Positions 7,490 to 15,473 of a DNA stretch of 44,824 nt are shown here, in pieces (position 1 is the stretch's first letter; the number at the start of each line of letters is the position of its first letter). Location of the stretch: positions 1 through 44,824 of the forward strand of contig PHGD01000023.1 of NCBI GenBank assembly GCA_011090425.1. The letters run 5' to 3'. Source of the DNA: Nitrospira sp. LK70. Lineage in GTDB: Bacteria > Nitrospirota > Nitrospiria > Nitrospirales > Nitrospiraceae. A program made the position numbers and the translations under genes. Below the pieces are notes generated by a model. It did not search any database and had not been told where the DNA came from. It worked only from the letters and a program-made list of their open reading frames with translations.

Positions 7490-8254
7490 ATGTCTGACGA
7501 TCACAAACATCGCGCCAGGATTTTTCTCCATCGCGGCGACTTGGTCCAAGCTCGCGTGGCCTGGGAAGCGGCTGTGACCGATGATCGGACTGTCGGCAGT
7601 CAGCAAGCGCTGTCGGATTCTCTTGGGAACCTCGGCAACACCTGCGCACTTATGGGCGATTTTTCACGTGCGGAACAGTGCTATCGGGAGGTGTTCCAGA
7701 TCCAACGGACCGAGTGTAACCTCACCGCCGTGGCCCATACCTTGGTCAACCTCGGCAACCTGCATATCGCATCCGACCATCCGGGGAAAGCACGTCCCTA
7801 CTATCTCGAGGCCTTGGATCTTTTGCACCAATTACAAGACCACCGCGGGCTCGGCATTCTGTACAACAATCTCGCGTTACAAGAGGCTCATAACGGCCAG
7901 TGGGATCAGGCTGTTACGTCATTCAAACAAGCTCTTGATCATCATCGGACGGTCGGCAACGAAGAAGGGCTTGCCGTCACCTATAGCCAACTCGGCAAAT
8001 GCTATCTTGACCAGGGAGACCTCACCGGAGCTGAACGCTGCTTGAACAACGCCTCGGAGCACTACATCAAGCTTGGCAACGAGCCGGCTGAGGCCGCGGT
8101 GCTCCGTCTTCTCGCCAAAGTTTACGAGACCCGTCAGGATGCCGCCTCCGCTCAGCGGTGTCTCGCGCGTGTGGTGGCGCTCGACGAACACTATGCGTTG
8201 CCGGAGCTTCAAGCAGACTCAGCCCACCTCTCCAGCCTCGGGCCATCCGGATAG
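7490..8254 (+). CDS. TPR repeat protein
   Basis: A 254-residue protein made of about six tetratricopeptide repeats. The units show the usual pattern, such as ALSDSLGNLGNTCALMGDF, HTLVNLGNLHIASDHPGKA and LAVTYSQLGKCYLDQGDL. TPR domains form helical scaffolds for protein contacts; there is no catalytic domain. No signal peptide is seen, so it is probably cytoplasmic. It is a clear paralogue of the protein coded at 30262-31086: both share the repeat order and the ending (VALDEHYALPELQ here, VDMDRKYRLPKLE there). Confidence 0.85.
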   Translation: MSDDHKHRARIFLHRGDLVQARVAWEAAVTDDRTVGSQQALSDSLGNLGNTCALMGDFSRAEQCYREVFQIQRTECNLTAVAHTLVNLGNLHIASDHPGKARPYYLEALDLLHQLQDHRGLGILYNNLALQEAHNGQWDQAVTSFKQALDHHRTVGNEEGLAVTYSQLGKCYLDQGDLTGAERCLNNASEHYIKLGNEPAEAAVLRLLAKVYETRQDAASAQRCLARVVALDEHYALPELQADSAHLSSLGPSG

Positions 8255-8450
8255 TCCTATCATCCTAGAACTCCATCCACTCTCATCACTCTTGGCCGTC
8301 GGCCAACTTTCTTTCACTTCCGATCACTCCGAACTGCGCGATCTTCTGGACAGAATCCGATCCTCTGCTACGTTTGAAGCAGCACACCTGGACGCCTGTT
8401 GATCAAGTTTCACCGCACACAAGCCGACAGGATATTGACGTGGAGACAGG

Positions 8451-9053
8451 ATGGCTTCGCTCGCTTGCCGATTCAGTGTCCTGGTATTCGGAACAATGAT
8501 GACGGCGTCCTTGGTCCAAGCTGAAGGCATCTCACCCATCATTACAGTCGGTACCCAGGAAGTCGGACTCACCGCCGGCTATTTGTTCGGCCACCGGTTG
8601 ACCGACCTTCACACGACTGAACAGCAGGGACCGGCGCTGATGCCGTCATGGATGATGACGCTCACCGATCCCGTCGGCGATAGCTGGTACCGAGGACAGG
8701 TCTCGCTCGGCGCGGAGATCGTCTACATCGAGTTCGAGAAACCCCTTCTGACGCACGGCGTCGGTTTCACACCAAGAATCAAGTACACCTTCGTCGCCTT
8801 GGGTCGTATCCGCCCGTACGTGGAATTCGCCGGGGGGCCATTCTGGACGGATCTTGGCGGACGTGTTCCCGAAGAAGCCACTGAATTCAACTTCATGCTG
8901 ACAGGGGGGGTGGGAGTTTCATGGTTTTTCACGCCACGCCTTGCCCTCAATGTCGGCTACCGCTTCAACCATATCTCCAACGCCGGTACGGCATACCCAA
9001 ATCTTGGGTTGAATGCAAGTCTGCCCTTCGGCGGGTTTTCATTCTATTTCTGA
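8451..9053 (+). CDS. PagL-like acyloxyacyl hydrolase family outer-membrane protein
   Basis: A 200-residue protein with signal peptide (cleavage near VQA-EG) and alternating beta-strands ending in FYF, typical of a small outer-membrane barrel. The C-terminal NHISNAG motif matches the PagL (lipid A 3-O-deacylase) family, giving H174 and S176 as the expected catalytic pair. The position of the catalytic glutamate of Pseudomonas PagL appears to be N188 (GLNASL). Activity on lipid A is therefore uncertain, though many family members share this Asn as far as I recall. A GGAGACAGG ribosome site precedes the ATG. The lipoprotein gene follows at once. Confidence 0.75.
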   Translation: MASLACRFSVLVFGTMMTASLVQAEGISPIITVGTQEVGLTAGYLFGHRLTDLHTTEQQGPALMPSWMMTLTDPVGDSWYRGQVSLGAEIVYIEFEKPLLTHGVGFTPRIKYTFVALGRIRPYVEFAGGPFWTDLGGRVPEEATEFNFMLTGGVGVSWFFTPRLALNVGYRFNHISNAGTAYPNLGLNASLPFGGFSFYF

Positions 9054-9066
9054 GGAGATGATGATC

Positions 9067-9825
9067 ATGACCATGACAATGAACAGGCTGCGATGGTCGG
9101 TCCTGAGTCTGGCAGGGTTCATGCTGTGCGGTATAGCGGGATGCACCAGATGGATCGACGTCAAACCACCATCAGTCGATATCCAAGAGACTATTACGCA
9201 CTCGCTGCCCGATGATGAGCGGGTCCCGCTCGTGACGAATTCATTTCATCTCTCAAGAAACGGGGCGTTGCAATATCCTTCCATCGACCTCGAACGGCGG
9301 ATCTTAAGCGGCATCCAAGAAACCAGTCTGTTTTCGACATTACTGCCCCTGGGAACAAGGTCCGATTCGCTCGGAGACAAGCTCGTCTCGGCGCGCATCA
9401 CGGTCGATGAAACCATCGAGCCTCATTCATGGGGTTCGGCGTTCAAAGGTATCCTCATTGGGGGATCCATGTTTCTCCTCTCGCCCTTCATCGACCTGGA
9501 ATATGAGTATGCGGCGAGCGTCGCCCTTGAGCTCGAACGTTGGGACGGCCAAGTCACGCGTTACGAAGCCCGTTCCTCCGGTACAGTGTATTACAAATTG
9601 TTCGGCGCTACGCCAGTCATGCTCGACGAGCTCAAGGGACACGTGACGGAAGCCTGTCTCACTGACCTGACCGCGCAACTTGTTCGTGATACCAAGCTCT
9701 ATATGGCCAGCAGTGCACCGCTCCCAGACCGCGGCATTCGCACGGTGACCGTGAAAGCCAAAAGACCCGCGTCCACAGAACCCACGCGTTCTCTTGTTCC
9801 CGTCGCGACGGCCACGGCACCTTAG
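9067..9825 (+). CDS. Hypothetical lipoprotein
   Basis: A protein of 252 residues with a lipoprotein signal peptide (hydrophobic core LSLAGFMLCGIAGC, Cys as acylation site). The body has a short hydrophobic segment GILIGGSMFLLSPFIDLEYEY in its middle, which may dip into the membrane. No family is recognised. Several in-frame ATGs lie together (9058, 9061, 9067, 9073); 9067 is chosen because of its spacing from the GAGGAG at 9052-9057, which overlaps the stop of the PagL-like gene. The two genes are therefore translationally linked and both products should go to the outer membrane. Confidence 0.75.
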   Translation: MTMTMNRLRWSVLSLAGFMLCGIAGCTRWIDVKPPSVDIQETITHSLPDDERVPLVTNSFHLSRNGALQYPSIDLERRILSGIQETSLFSTLLPLGTRSDSLGDKLVSARITVDETIEPHSWGSAFKGILIGGSMFLLSPFIDLEYEYAASVALELERWDGQVTRYEARSSGTVYYKLFGATPVMLDELKGHVTEACLTDLTAQLVRDTKLYMASSAPLPDRGIRTVTVKAKRPASTEPTRSLVPVATATAP

Positions 9826-9873
9826 GAAGAGGGGAGTCCCTCCAACCAACGTTCTCATCTGGCCGATGCAGCC

Positions 9874-9908
9874 GTTCCAGTGCTATAGTACTGCCTGAAC
9901 ACTGGAAC
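9874..9908. promoter_or_regulatory. Inverted repeat around a TATAGT box
   Basis: GTTCCAGTG (9874-9882) and CACTGGAAC (9900-9908) are perfect 9-base complements separated by 17 bases that include TATAGT. It lies just before the ATG at 9917. The layout resembles an operator covering a -10 box, but no good -35 box is seen. Confidence 0.4.
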
Positions 9909-9916
9909 CACGATCG

Positions 9917-10231
9917 ATGGACATTGACACTTTTCGTCAGATGGTCGCCAAGAATCCTAATGGATTCCTCGGCCGCTATGGACTCGGCAATAAGCTCCTT
10001 CAAGAAAACGGCAGCGTCGAAGAAGCTGCCGAGCATCTTGCTGCTGCCACACAATTGGATCCGACGCATGCCGCCTCTCATCTGATGTTAGGGCGGGCGT
10101 TGATCCGACTGGGCAGGAACGGCGAGGCCAAGCCTATTCTTACTGCTGCGATAGAGGCTGTACTTTCTGGACGATCCAACGGTGGCAAGGACCTGGTGCC
10201 GGAGATGCAGGAGCTGCTACGCTCGCTATGA
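9917..10231 (+). CDS. Small TPR protein
   Basis: A 104-residue soluble protein with two to three TPR units: GRYGLGNKLLQENGSVEEA and HLMLGRALIRLGRNGEA, the first followed by the common linker ATQLDPTHA. It has no signal peptide and no catalytic domain. It is likely a scaffold or adaptor. It is followed by the 66-residue gene after 29 bases, so these two may be co-transcribed. Confidence 0.75.
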   Translation: MDIDTFRQMVAKNPNGFLGRYGLGNKLLQENGSVEEAAEHLAAATQLDPTHAASHLMLGRALIRLGRNGEAKPILTAAIEAVLSGRSNGGKDLVPEMQELLRSL

Positions 10232-10260
10232 AGGAGCCTGTACCATAAAGGAGGCTCTGC

Positions 10261-10461
10261 GTGAACCTCGATGATGCCAGGAAACGGATCGACTCAGCCA
10301 TCACCCAATATGGACAACATGCTGCCCCCGCCATTGACCTTGTCATGGCAGAAGTTCGCTCCGATATGGGAGCGAGAGCATTCAATGAATTGATTGAAGA
10401 GTTCGATCTTGAGCTGATGTACAACATCACTCCGATGGAATCGGATCACTCCAGCAGTTGA
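10261..10461 (+). CDS. Small hypothetical protein (66 residues)
   Basis: A GTG-started frame behind AAAGGAGG (about 10248-10255), a very strong ribosome site, which supports a real gene. The product is acidic and helical (begins VNLDDARKRIDSAI read as Met, ends in a Ser-rich tail SDHSSS). No family is recognised. It was considered as a RiPP precursor for the downstream cluster, but it lacks a recognisable leader/core layout and is separated from that cluster by a glycosyltransferase gene and a promoter. Confidence 0.65.
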   Translation: MNLDDARKRIDSAITQYGQHAAPAIDLVMAEVRSDMGARAFNELIEEFDLELMYNITPMESDHSSS

Positions 10462-10517
10462 ACCACGTAGGGTGATCGATAGGCGAAGCGGGTTTCACTT
10501 TGTACTTCGTATTTCGC

Positions 10518-11597
10518 ATGCCGCTGATCTGGGCTGCAATCTCAGGACATGGATTTGGTCATGCTGCGCAAGTCGTGCCGGTGCTCAATGAGTTGGGCCG
10601 TCTTGTCCCCAACCTTCGTGTTCTTCTGCGCACCACCGTCCCAGCTGCATTTTTCGGGGATCGACTTACGATTCCATGGGAAATGAGCCCTGTCCAACAA
10701 GACGTCGGTTGCATCCAAGACGGGCCCATGACCATCGACATGGAGGCGACCTGGGATGAACACCAGCGGTTCCACAGTACGTGGGACGATCGGCTTCGAA
10801 CCGAGGTCGCAGCAATGTTGGCGGCTCATCCAGATATGGTTCTGGGCGATACCCCATACCTGGCGCTTGCAGCTGGAAAGCTAGCTGCCATTCCGTCCGT
10901 GGCGCTCGTCAGTTTTACCTGGGACCTCGTCCTATCCCAGTACGCCGCTCCCTCATCGATCGACGCCCGTCCGATGATTCAGGCGATTCGACATGCCTAT
11001 GGCCAGGCCGATCTTGCCCTGCGAATCACACCCTCCCCCAAGATGGCAGGCTTTTCGCGATTCGTCGATATCGGACCTATCGCCGAACCGGTGCCTCCGG
11101 CGCGCAAGCAGCTCGCCGGACTCCTGACACTTGAGCCAGGAGAACGGACCGTGCTTGTCGGTTTCGGCGGGATTCCGCTGAATTCACTCCCTTTTAGAAA
11201 GTTGGAGTCGCTGAGCGGCTACCGTTTTCTCTTCGATGGTCCGGTCCCGTCTGAAAGCAGGCGATTCATCTCCACCAAATCTCTGCCGTCCTCGTTCAAA
11301 ACGTTGATGGCCTCGGTCGATGTCATCATGACCAAACCAGGCTATGGAACCTTGGTCGAAGCGGTCGCATTACAGACTCCCATGATCTATGTACGGCGGT
11401 ACAACTTCGCCGACGAACAGTCGCTGGTGGACTACTTGCATCGGTACGGAAGAGGCGTCGAACTCTCCATGAGCGACTTCACACAGGGCCGGTGGACGAC
11501 AGCACTCAAGGAGGTCTTGGATATCCCGCCAACAACCGCACCTCCGCCTGCGACCGGAGCAAGTGAAGCTGCCGCAGTGTTGGCAAAGTTGCTGTAG
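10518..11597 (+). CDS. GT-B fold glycosyltransferase (MurG/GT28-like)
   Basis: A 359-residue cytoplasmic protein. The N-terminus AISGHGFGHAAQV is the glycine/histidine loop found in UDP-sugar glycosyltransferases of the GT-B class. The C-terminal half has the donor-site pattern MTKPGYGTLVEAVALQTPMI, as in MurG and related enzymes. The acceptor is unknown. The start is set at ATG 10518; six codons of TTG-started frame upstream are ignored because the fold begins at this ATG. It sits directly upstream of the RiPP-type triad but a separate promoter lies between them, so glycosylation of the peptide product is only a possibility. Confidence 0.78.
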   Translation: MPLIWAAISGHGFGHAAQVVPVLNELGRLVPNLRVLLRTTVPAAFFGDRLTIPWEMSPVQQDVGCIQDGPMTIDMEATWDEHQRFHSTWDDRLRTEVAAMLAAHPDMVLGDTPYLALAAGKLAAIPSVALVSFTWDLVLSQYAAPSSIDARPMIQAIRHAYGQADLALRITPSPKMAGFSRFVDIGPIAEPVPPARKQLAGLLTLEPGERTVLVGFGGIPLNSLPFRKLESLSGYRFLFDGPVPSESRRFISTKSLPSSFKTLMASVDVIMTKPGYGTLVEAVALQTPMIYVRRYNFADEQSLVDYLHRYGRGVELSMSDFTQGRWTTALKEVLDIPPTTAPPPATGASEAAAVLAKLL

Positions 11598-11650
11598 AAC
11601 CGCTCGGCTTCGCGGTCACGTCCACGCCGCTCATGCCGCCGCATAACATC

Positions 11651-11679
11651 TTGACAGGTTAGTTATCGATGATTATCGT
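11651..11679 (+). promoter_or_regulatory. Strong candidate sigma-70 promoter of the RRE/B2/cyclase operon
   Basis: TTGACA (11651-11656), a 17-base spacer and TATCGT (11674-11679). The predicted start is near 11686, inside the inverted repeat that precedes the RRE gene. This sets the triad apart from the upstream glycosyltransferase gene. Confidence 0.6.
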
Positions 11680-11684
11680 GTGAG

Positions 11685-11711
11685 CCGCATCCCTTAAGGG
11701 AAGTGATGCGG
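11685..11711. promoter_or_regulatory. Nested palindromes between promoter and RRE start
   Basis: CCGCATC (11685-11691) pairs with GATGCGG (11705-11711). Between them lies CCCTTAAGGG (11691-11700), itself a perfect palindrome. The structure covers the predicted transcript start and leader and would mask the GGGAAG-type ribosome site at about 11698-11703. It can act as an operator or as an RNA hairpin limiting translation. Confidence 0.5.
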
Positions 11712-11715
11712 TTCC

Positions 11716-12000
11716 ATGCACCTTCGTATTGCGCACAATGTGGTATTTCGTGAATTGGCGGGCGAGTCCGTCTTATTGAATCTCGAAACCGGGACCTATT
11801 TCGGCCTGGATGCCGTGGGCACTCGTGTATGGAACCTTATTGCCGAACAGGGTTCGACCTCATCGGCCATCGATACCCTCCTCGCCGAGTATGATGTGGA
11901 TGCACCACGGATTGAAAAGGACGTTACGGCTTTGATTGATCGGCTCTTAGCCAAGAGGTTGCTGACGACCGATGCTGAGCAAACTCCGCCGGTTCGCTGA
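11716..12000 (+). CDS. PqqD-family protein (RiPP recognition element)
   Basis: A 94-residue stand-alone PqqD-like domain. Family signatures are VLLNLETGTYFGLDAVGTRVW (read in two parts, about 19-39) followed by a helical half ending in RLLAKRLL. In lasso and other RiPP pathways this domain (B1) binds the leader peptide and hands it to the protease and cyclase. Its stop overlaps the start of the next gene by 29 bases in another frame, and the following gene is a B2-type protease, so the assignment is well supported by context. The substrate peptide was not found. Confidence 0.88.
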   Translation: MHLRIAHNVVFRELAGESVLLNLETGTYFGLDAVGTRVWNLIAEQGSTSSAIDTLLAEYDVDAPRIEKDVTALIDRLLAKRLLTTDAEQTPPVR

Positions 12001-12418
12001 TTTGCCCCCGATCGAACAGGCGCTCCTCCTACAATTGACCGCGTTGTCACTTGGTCTGCGAGTCGCCCTCTCCTCTGTACCCCTTCACCTTGTTGCGTCC
12101 TTCATATCACGCGCTGCCTCCTCCTCTCGACTTGGTCGGATTCTCGTGCCTCATGCTCACTGTGCGACAGATCGATTGGTAGCGTTGGCCGATATGGCAG
12201 CAGCGGTGAGCCACAGAAACAGTCGCTGTCTCCCACGCACGTTGCTGCTCTTCTGGTTATTGCGCGCGAGAGGACAGCCAGTCTCAATTTGTCTCGGGGT
12301 CAGCAAGAACCAGACTCAGCTGGAAGGCCATGCTTGGGTTGAGCAAGGTGGCGTCCTGTTGGGCGACACGTTCTCGTCGGTAAACCGCTATGCACTCATG
12401 TTCCGGTGGCCGGCATGA
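11972..12418 (+). CDS. Lasso peptide biosynthesis B2-type protein (transglutaminase-like leader peptidase)
   Basis: A 148-residue protein of the McjB C-terminal family. These cysteine proteases cut the leader off a lasso precursor. The triad is visible: C86 in SRCLPRT, H120 in LEGHAWVE, and a likely D132 in LLGDTF. The N-terminal half is hydrophobic and helical as in other B2 proteins. It overlaps the RRE gene by 29 bases and its TGA overlaps the cyclase ATG (ATGA), so the three proteins should be made together. Activity is inferred from the family. Confidence 0.87.
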   Translation: MLSKLRRFADLPPIEQALLLQLTALSLGLRVALSSVPLHLVASFISRAASSSRLGRILVPHAHCATDRLVALADMAAAVSHRNSRCLPRTLLLFWLLRARGQPVSICLGVSKNQTQLEGHAWVEQGGVLLGDTFSSVNRYALMFRWPA

Positions 12419-14391
12419 GCGGTCTCGCCGGGATCTATCACCTCGACGGTAGACCTGTCGAACGTGCCCTTCTGGAGCGTATGACCTACCAGGTGGCCCA
12501 CCGAGGGCCCGATGCTTCAGATTGCTGGGTCAACGGTCCAATCGGCATCGGCCACGCAATGCTCCAGACCACGCCGGAGTCGCTCTATGAACGTCAACCG
12601 TGGCTGGATGAGTCCGGAACTATTTGTCTGGCATTGGATGGACGGATAGACAATCGCGAAGCCCTCCTCCTTTCCTTCCGTAGCGCCGGCGTTCACCTTC
12701 GCACCGACACTGACGCGGAACTGATGCTTCGTGCGTATCAGCGCTGGGGTGAACATTGCCCGGAAGAGGTCGTCGGCGACTTTGCCCTGGTGATCTGGGA
12801 CGGACCACGCCGACAGCTGTTCTGTGCACGAGATATTCTGGGGTTGAAACCTTTTTACTATTGTCTGTACGGAACCAGTTGCTACTGGGCATCGGAGATT
12901 CCGCCGTTGTTCGAGCATGACATCGTTCCCCGACGGCCAAACGAGGCGATGATCGCTGAATTCCTGAGCAGCATGGTCGTCACGAATGCCGAAACCCTGT
13001 ACGAAGGGATCTCCCGGCTTGAGCCGGCTCATATCCTCATCGTCCGGGTTGGTCGGATCGAGACGAGGCGATATTGGACGTTCGACCCAGGGCGCCGGAT
13101 TAGACACACGAACGACGATGACTATGCCCGGCATTTTCTCGATCTCTTCGAAAAAGCCGTACGCTGCCGCCTTCGCAGCCACAGGCCTATCGGCCTTGAA
13201 TTGAGCGGAGGCCTCGACTCTTCATCTGTGGTGAGTGTTCTTCAGGCGGCCTGTCGGCAACATCCACGGGACCACGATCGCTTCCAGACATTCTCACTCG
13301 TTTTTCCCGGCTTACCCTGCGATGAACGCACATACATCGACGACGTGGTTGCCCAGGGTTCCTTCCGTTCGCACCACGTCATCCCAGGGACACCAAGCCT
13401 AGGTGACTTTGTTCAAGATGTTCTTCGCTATCAAGATTTTCCCGACCATCCCAACGGCGCCATGAACGCCCTGCTGCGACGCTCGGCGCGACAGCAGGGT
13501 TGTCGCGTGCTGCTGACAGGGTCCGGGGGGGATGAATGGCTGACCGGCAGCTTCTTCCACTACGCTGATCTCTTACGCAAACTCAAGTTGAGATCGTTGC
13601 TCCGACGCCTGCGGATCGATCACCCGTGGCACTCTGAGCAGCTCTCATATGACCTGTTCTCCCTCCCTCTTGTGCAATTCGGTCTCCTGCCGATGATTCC
13701 ACAATCATGTCGAATCCTTATCAAACGGCTCCTCGGACGAACGAGCATGCCGGATTGGATGTCGCCGGCAATGTGGCGCCGAACGCAGATGCAGGATCGC
13801 CTTCGCCTAGCCTCCTACGTCCCTCCTGATTGTACCTACGCCCAGCAAGACCTATTCCGATCGACGATACATGGTCTCGGCGTCCATGGAATCGAAATGG
13901 ATGAACGCGCTTCAGCTTCCTTCGGCCTGGAGAACCGTCATCCATTCAACGATCGACGGCTCATCGAGTTTGCTCTTGCTTTGCCGGAAGAACAACGTTG
14001 GAGGGACAGGCCCAAGTTCATTCTGCGTCACGCACTTGGAGAAGTGCTTCCCGCATCGGTACGCGAGAGAGTCGACAAAGCTGACTTCTCCTGCGTCTTT
14101 GCCCATGCGCTCATCGCCGAACCGATGATGACTATCTTCCGTTCACTGTCCGTTTCCTCTATGGGATGGGTTGATGGCGGTAAAGTGTGGGCGGACTACC
14201 AGATAATGGCGAACTGTTACAGCCGGGGAAACGAGGACTATCGGTTTCATGTCGCATCACTCTGGATGATTCTGGGAGTCGAACTGTGGTTCCGCAGTAT
14301 CTTCCTGAAGCAGAGCATCGACATCAATCTGTCGGTCCTTGAGATACCATCCTCGGCATATTTCTCCTTCCACAAGGGTAGCTATTTCTGA
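12415..14391 (+). CDS. Asparagine-synthetase-like lasso cyclase (C protein type)
   Basis: A 658-residue homologue of class-B asparagine synthetase. The N-terminal glutaminase half keeps HRGPD and GLKPFYY, but the nucleophilic Cys2 is replaced by Ser (protein begins MSGLAG), so ammonia release from glutamine is unlikely. The synthetase half has the ATP pyrophosphate loop SGGLDSSS (S264 on) and the GSGGDEW motif. In lasso pathways such enzymes activate an Asp/Glu side chain with ATP to close the macrolactam ring. It starts with an ATGA overlap with the B2 gene. General asparagine synthesis is less likely given its RRE/B2 neighbours and the missing Cys. Confidence 0.85.
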   Translation: MSGLAGIYHLDGRPVERALLERMTYQVAHRGPDASDCWVNGPIGIGHAMLQTTPESLYERQPWLDESGTICLALDGRIDNREALLLSFRSAGVHLRTDTDAELMLRAYQRWGEHCPEEVVGDFALVIWDGPRRQLFCARDILGLKPFYYCLYGTSCYWASEIPPLFEHDIVPRRPNEAMIAEFLSSMVVTNAETLYEGISRLEPAHILIVRVGRIETRRYWTFDPGRRIRHTNDDDYARHFLDLFEKAVRCRLRSHRPIGLELSGGLDSSSVVSVLQAACRQHPRDHDRFQTFSLVFPGLPCDERTYIDDVVAQGSFRSHHVIPGTPSLGDFVQDVLRYQDFPDHPNGAMNALLRRSARQQGCRVLLTGSGGDEWLTGSFFHYADLLRKLKLRSLLRRLRIDHPWHSEQLSYDLFSLPLVQFGLLPMIPQSCRILIKRLLGRTSMPDWMSPAMWRRTQMQDRLRLASYVPPDCTYAQQDLFRSTIHGLGVHGIEMDERASASFGLENRHPFNDRRLIEFALALPEEQRWRDRPKFILRHALGEVLPASVRERVDKADFSCVFAHALIAEPMMTIFRSLSVSSMGWVDGGKVWADYQIMANCYSRGNEDYRFHVASLWMILGVELWFRSIFLKQSIDINLSVLEIPSSAYFSFHKGSYF

Positions 14392-14515
14392 CATGTCCTG
14401 GTAGAGTGGCGGCAATCTACGGTTCAGATCATCGAGTCCAAATGTCTGAATGGCGCCGACGGCACATACTCAACCTCTGACTGAATAGCATATATTCCCT
14501 CCTGCAGAATCAATT

Positions 14516-15394
14516 ATGACATCATCGTCACAATCCGCCAGCGGGCTGAGGCGTACCTATCCCCTCTACGTGACCGTATTATTGTTCAGTCTGATTGTGG
14601 GGAGCGCGCTGATCGGAGTGCCGGCATTCGGCATCGTCTATGGCTACACCTGGGTGGACTGGACCATGTTTGGCTTCCTCTATATCATCACGGGACTCGG
14701 CATTACCGTCGGCTACCATCGCTTGATTTCGCACAGAAGTTTCATGTGCCCCGATTGGGTCAAGGCTGGATTACTCATCGCCGGGGGATGGGCGCTGCAA
14801 CAATCTGCTCTGCGGTGGGGAGCCGATCACATCCGCCACCATGCCGCCTGCGACCAAGACGCCGATCCCTACAACGCTCGACTAGGATTCTGGCACAGCC
14901 ACTGTGGCTGGCTCTTCTCCGACCAGCGCTACTCGGATGAGAAATACGCGACTCGACTCCGGCAAGATCCGGTCGTGATGTGGCAACATCGCTACTACAG
15001 GCCTATCGTCCTCTCAGGTTTGGCATTCCCGTTCTTCGTAGGCTTTCTCTACGGTGGGTTAGGCGCCGGGATTGGCTGTTTTATGCTGGCCGGCGTGGGT
15101 CGGACCTTTGCCGTGCTGAATTCGACCTTTTGCATCAATTCAGTTTGTCATCTCTGGGGAAGCCAGCCGCACAGTCAAGCGGATTCCAGTCGAGATAGCT
15201 GGCTGGTTTCACTGCTGACCTTCGGCGAGGGGTATCACAACTATCACCACACCCATCAAAGCGACTACCGAAACGGCCCTCGCTGGTATAATTTCGACCC
15301 ATCGAAATGGCTTATTTTTATGCTGTCACTTCTTGGATTAGCCTGGTCGCTCCGCACCGCCAATGCAGCGGATCCCAGGTCCTCAAATTGCTAG
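14516..15394 (+). CDS. Acyl-CoA/acyl-lipid delta-9-type fatty acid desaturase
   Basis: A 292-residue membrane di-iron desaturase. The three histidine boxes are HRLISH (68-73), HIRHH (105-109) and HNYHH (241-245). Hydrophobic segments at about 18-42, 50-65, 83-95, 165-200 and 273-287 fit the family topology. It introduces a double bond in fatty acyl chains, tuning membrane fluidity. It follows the cyclase gene by 124 bases in the same direction. A link to peptide lipidation is conceivable but there is no evidence; it may be an independent housekeeping gene. Confidence 0.9.
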   Translation: MTSSSQSASGLRRTYPLYVTVLLFSLIVGSALIGVPAFGIVYGYTWVDWTMFGFLYIITGLGITVGYHRLISHRSFMCPDWVKAGLLIAGGWALQQSALRWGADHIRHHAACDQDADPYNARLGFWHSHCGWLFSDQRYSDEKYATRLRQDPVVMWQHRYYRPIVLSGLAFPFFVGFLYGGLGAGIGCFMLAGVGRTFAVLNSTFCINSVCHLWGSQPHSQADSSRDSWLVSLLTFGEGYHNYHHTHQSDYRNGPRWYNFDPSKWLIFMLSLLGLAWSLRTANAADPRSSNC

Positions 15395-15473
15395 GTGGCA
15401 AGCGGATGTGAAGGAGCAGGAGGTCGGTCCGAAAACGGGACGCACTATCCGAATTTCATACGGAATTCGTTGG

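Noticed and set aside
10261..10461. 66-residue gene as the missing RiPP precursor
   Set aside because: Acidic, evenly helical and without leader/core features; separated from the triad by a glycosyltransferase gene and an independent promoter.
12517..13182. 221-codon minus-strand frame
   Set aside because: Antisense shadow of the well-supported cyclase gene.
14442..14480. 12-residue frame MSEWRRRHILNL between cyclase and desaturase as RiPP precursor
   Set aside because: Far too short for leader plus core and no ribosome site.
14429..14491. 20-residue minus-strand frame (begins MLFSQRLSM) with AGGAGGGA upstream as precursor candidate
   Set aside because: Good ribosome site but too short for a lasso leader and core, on the opposite strand, and lacking a ring-forming Asp/Glu at position 7-9 of a core after a Thr.
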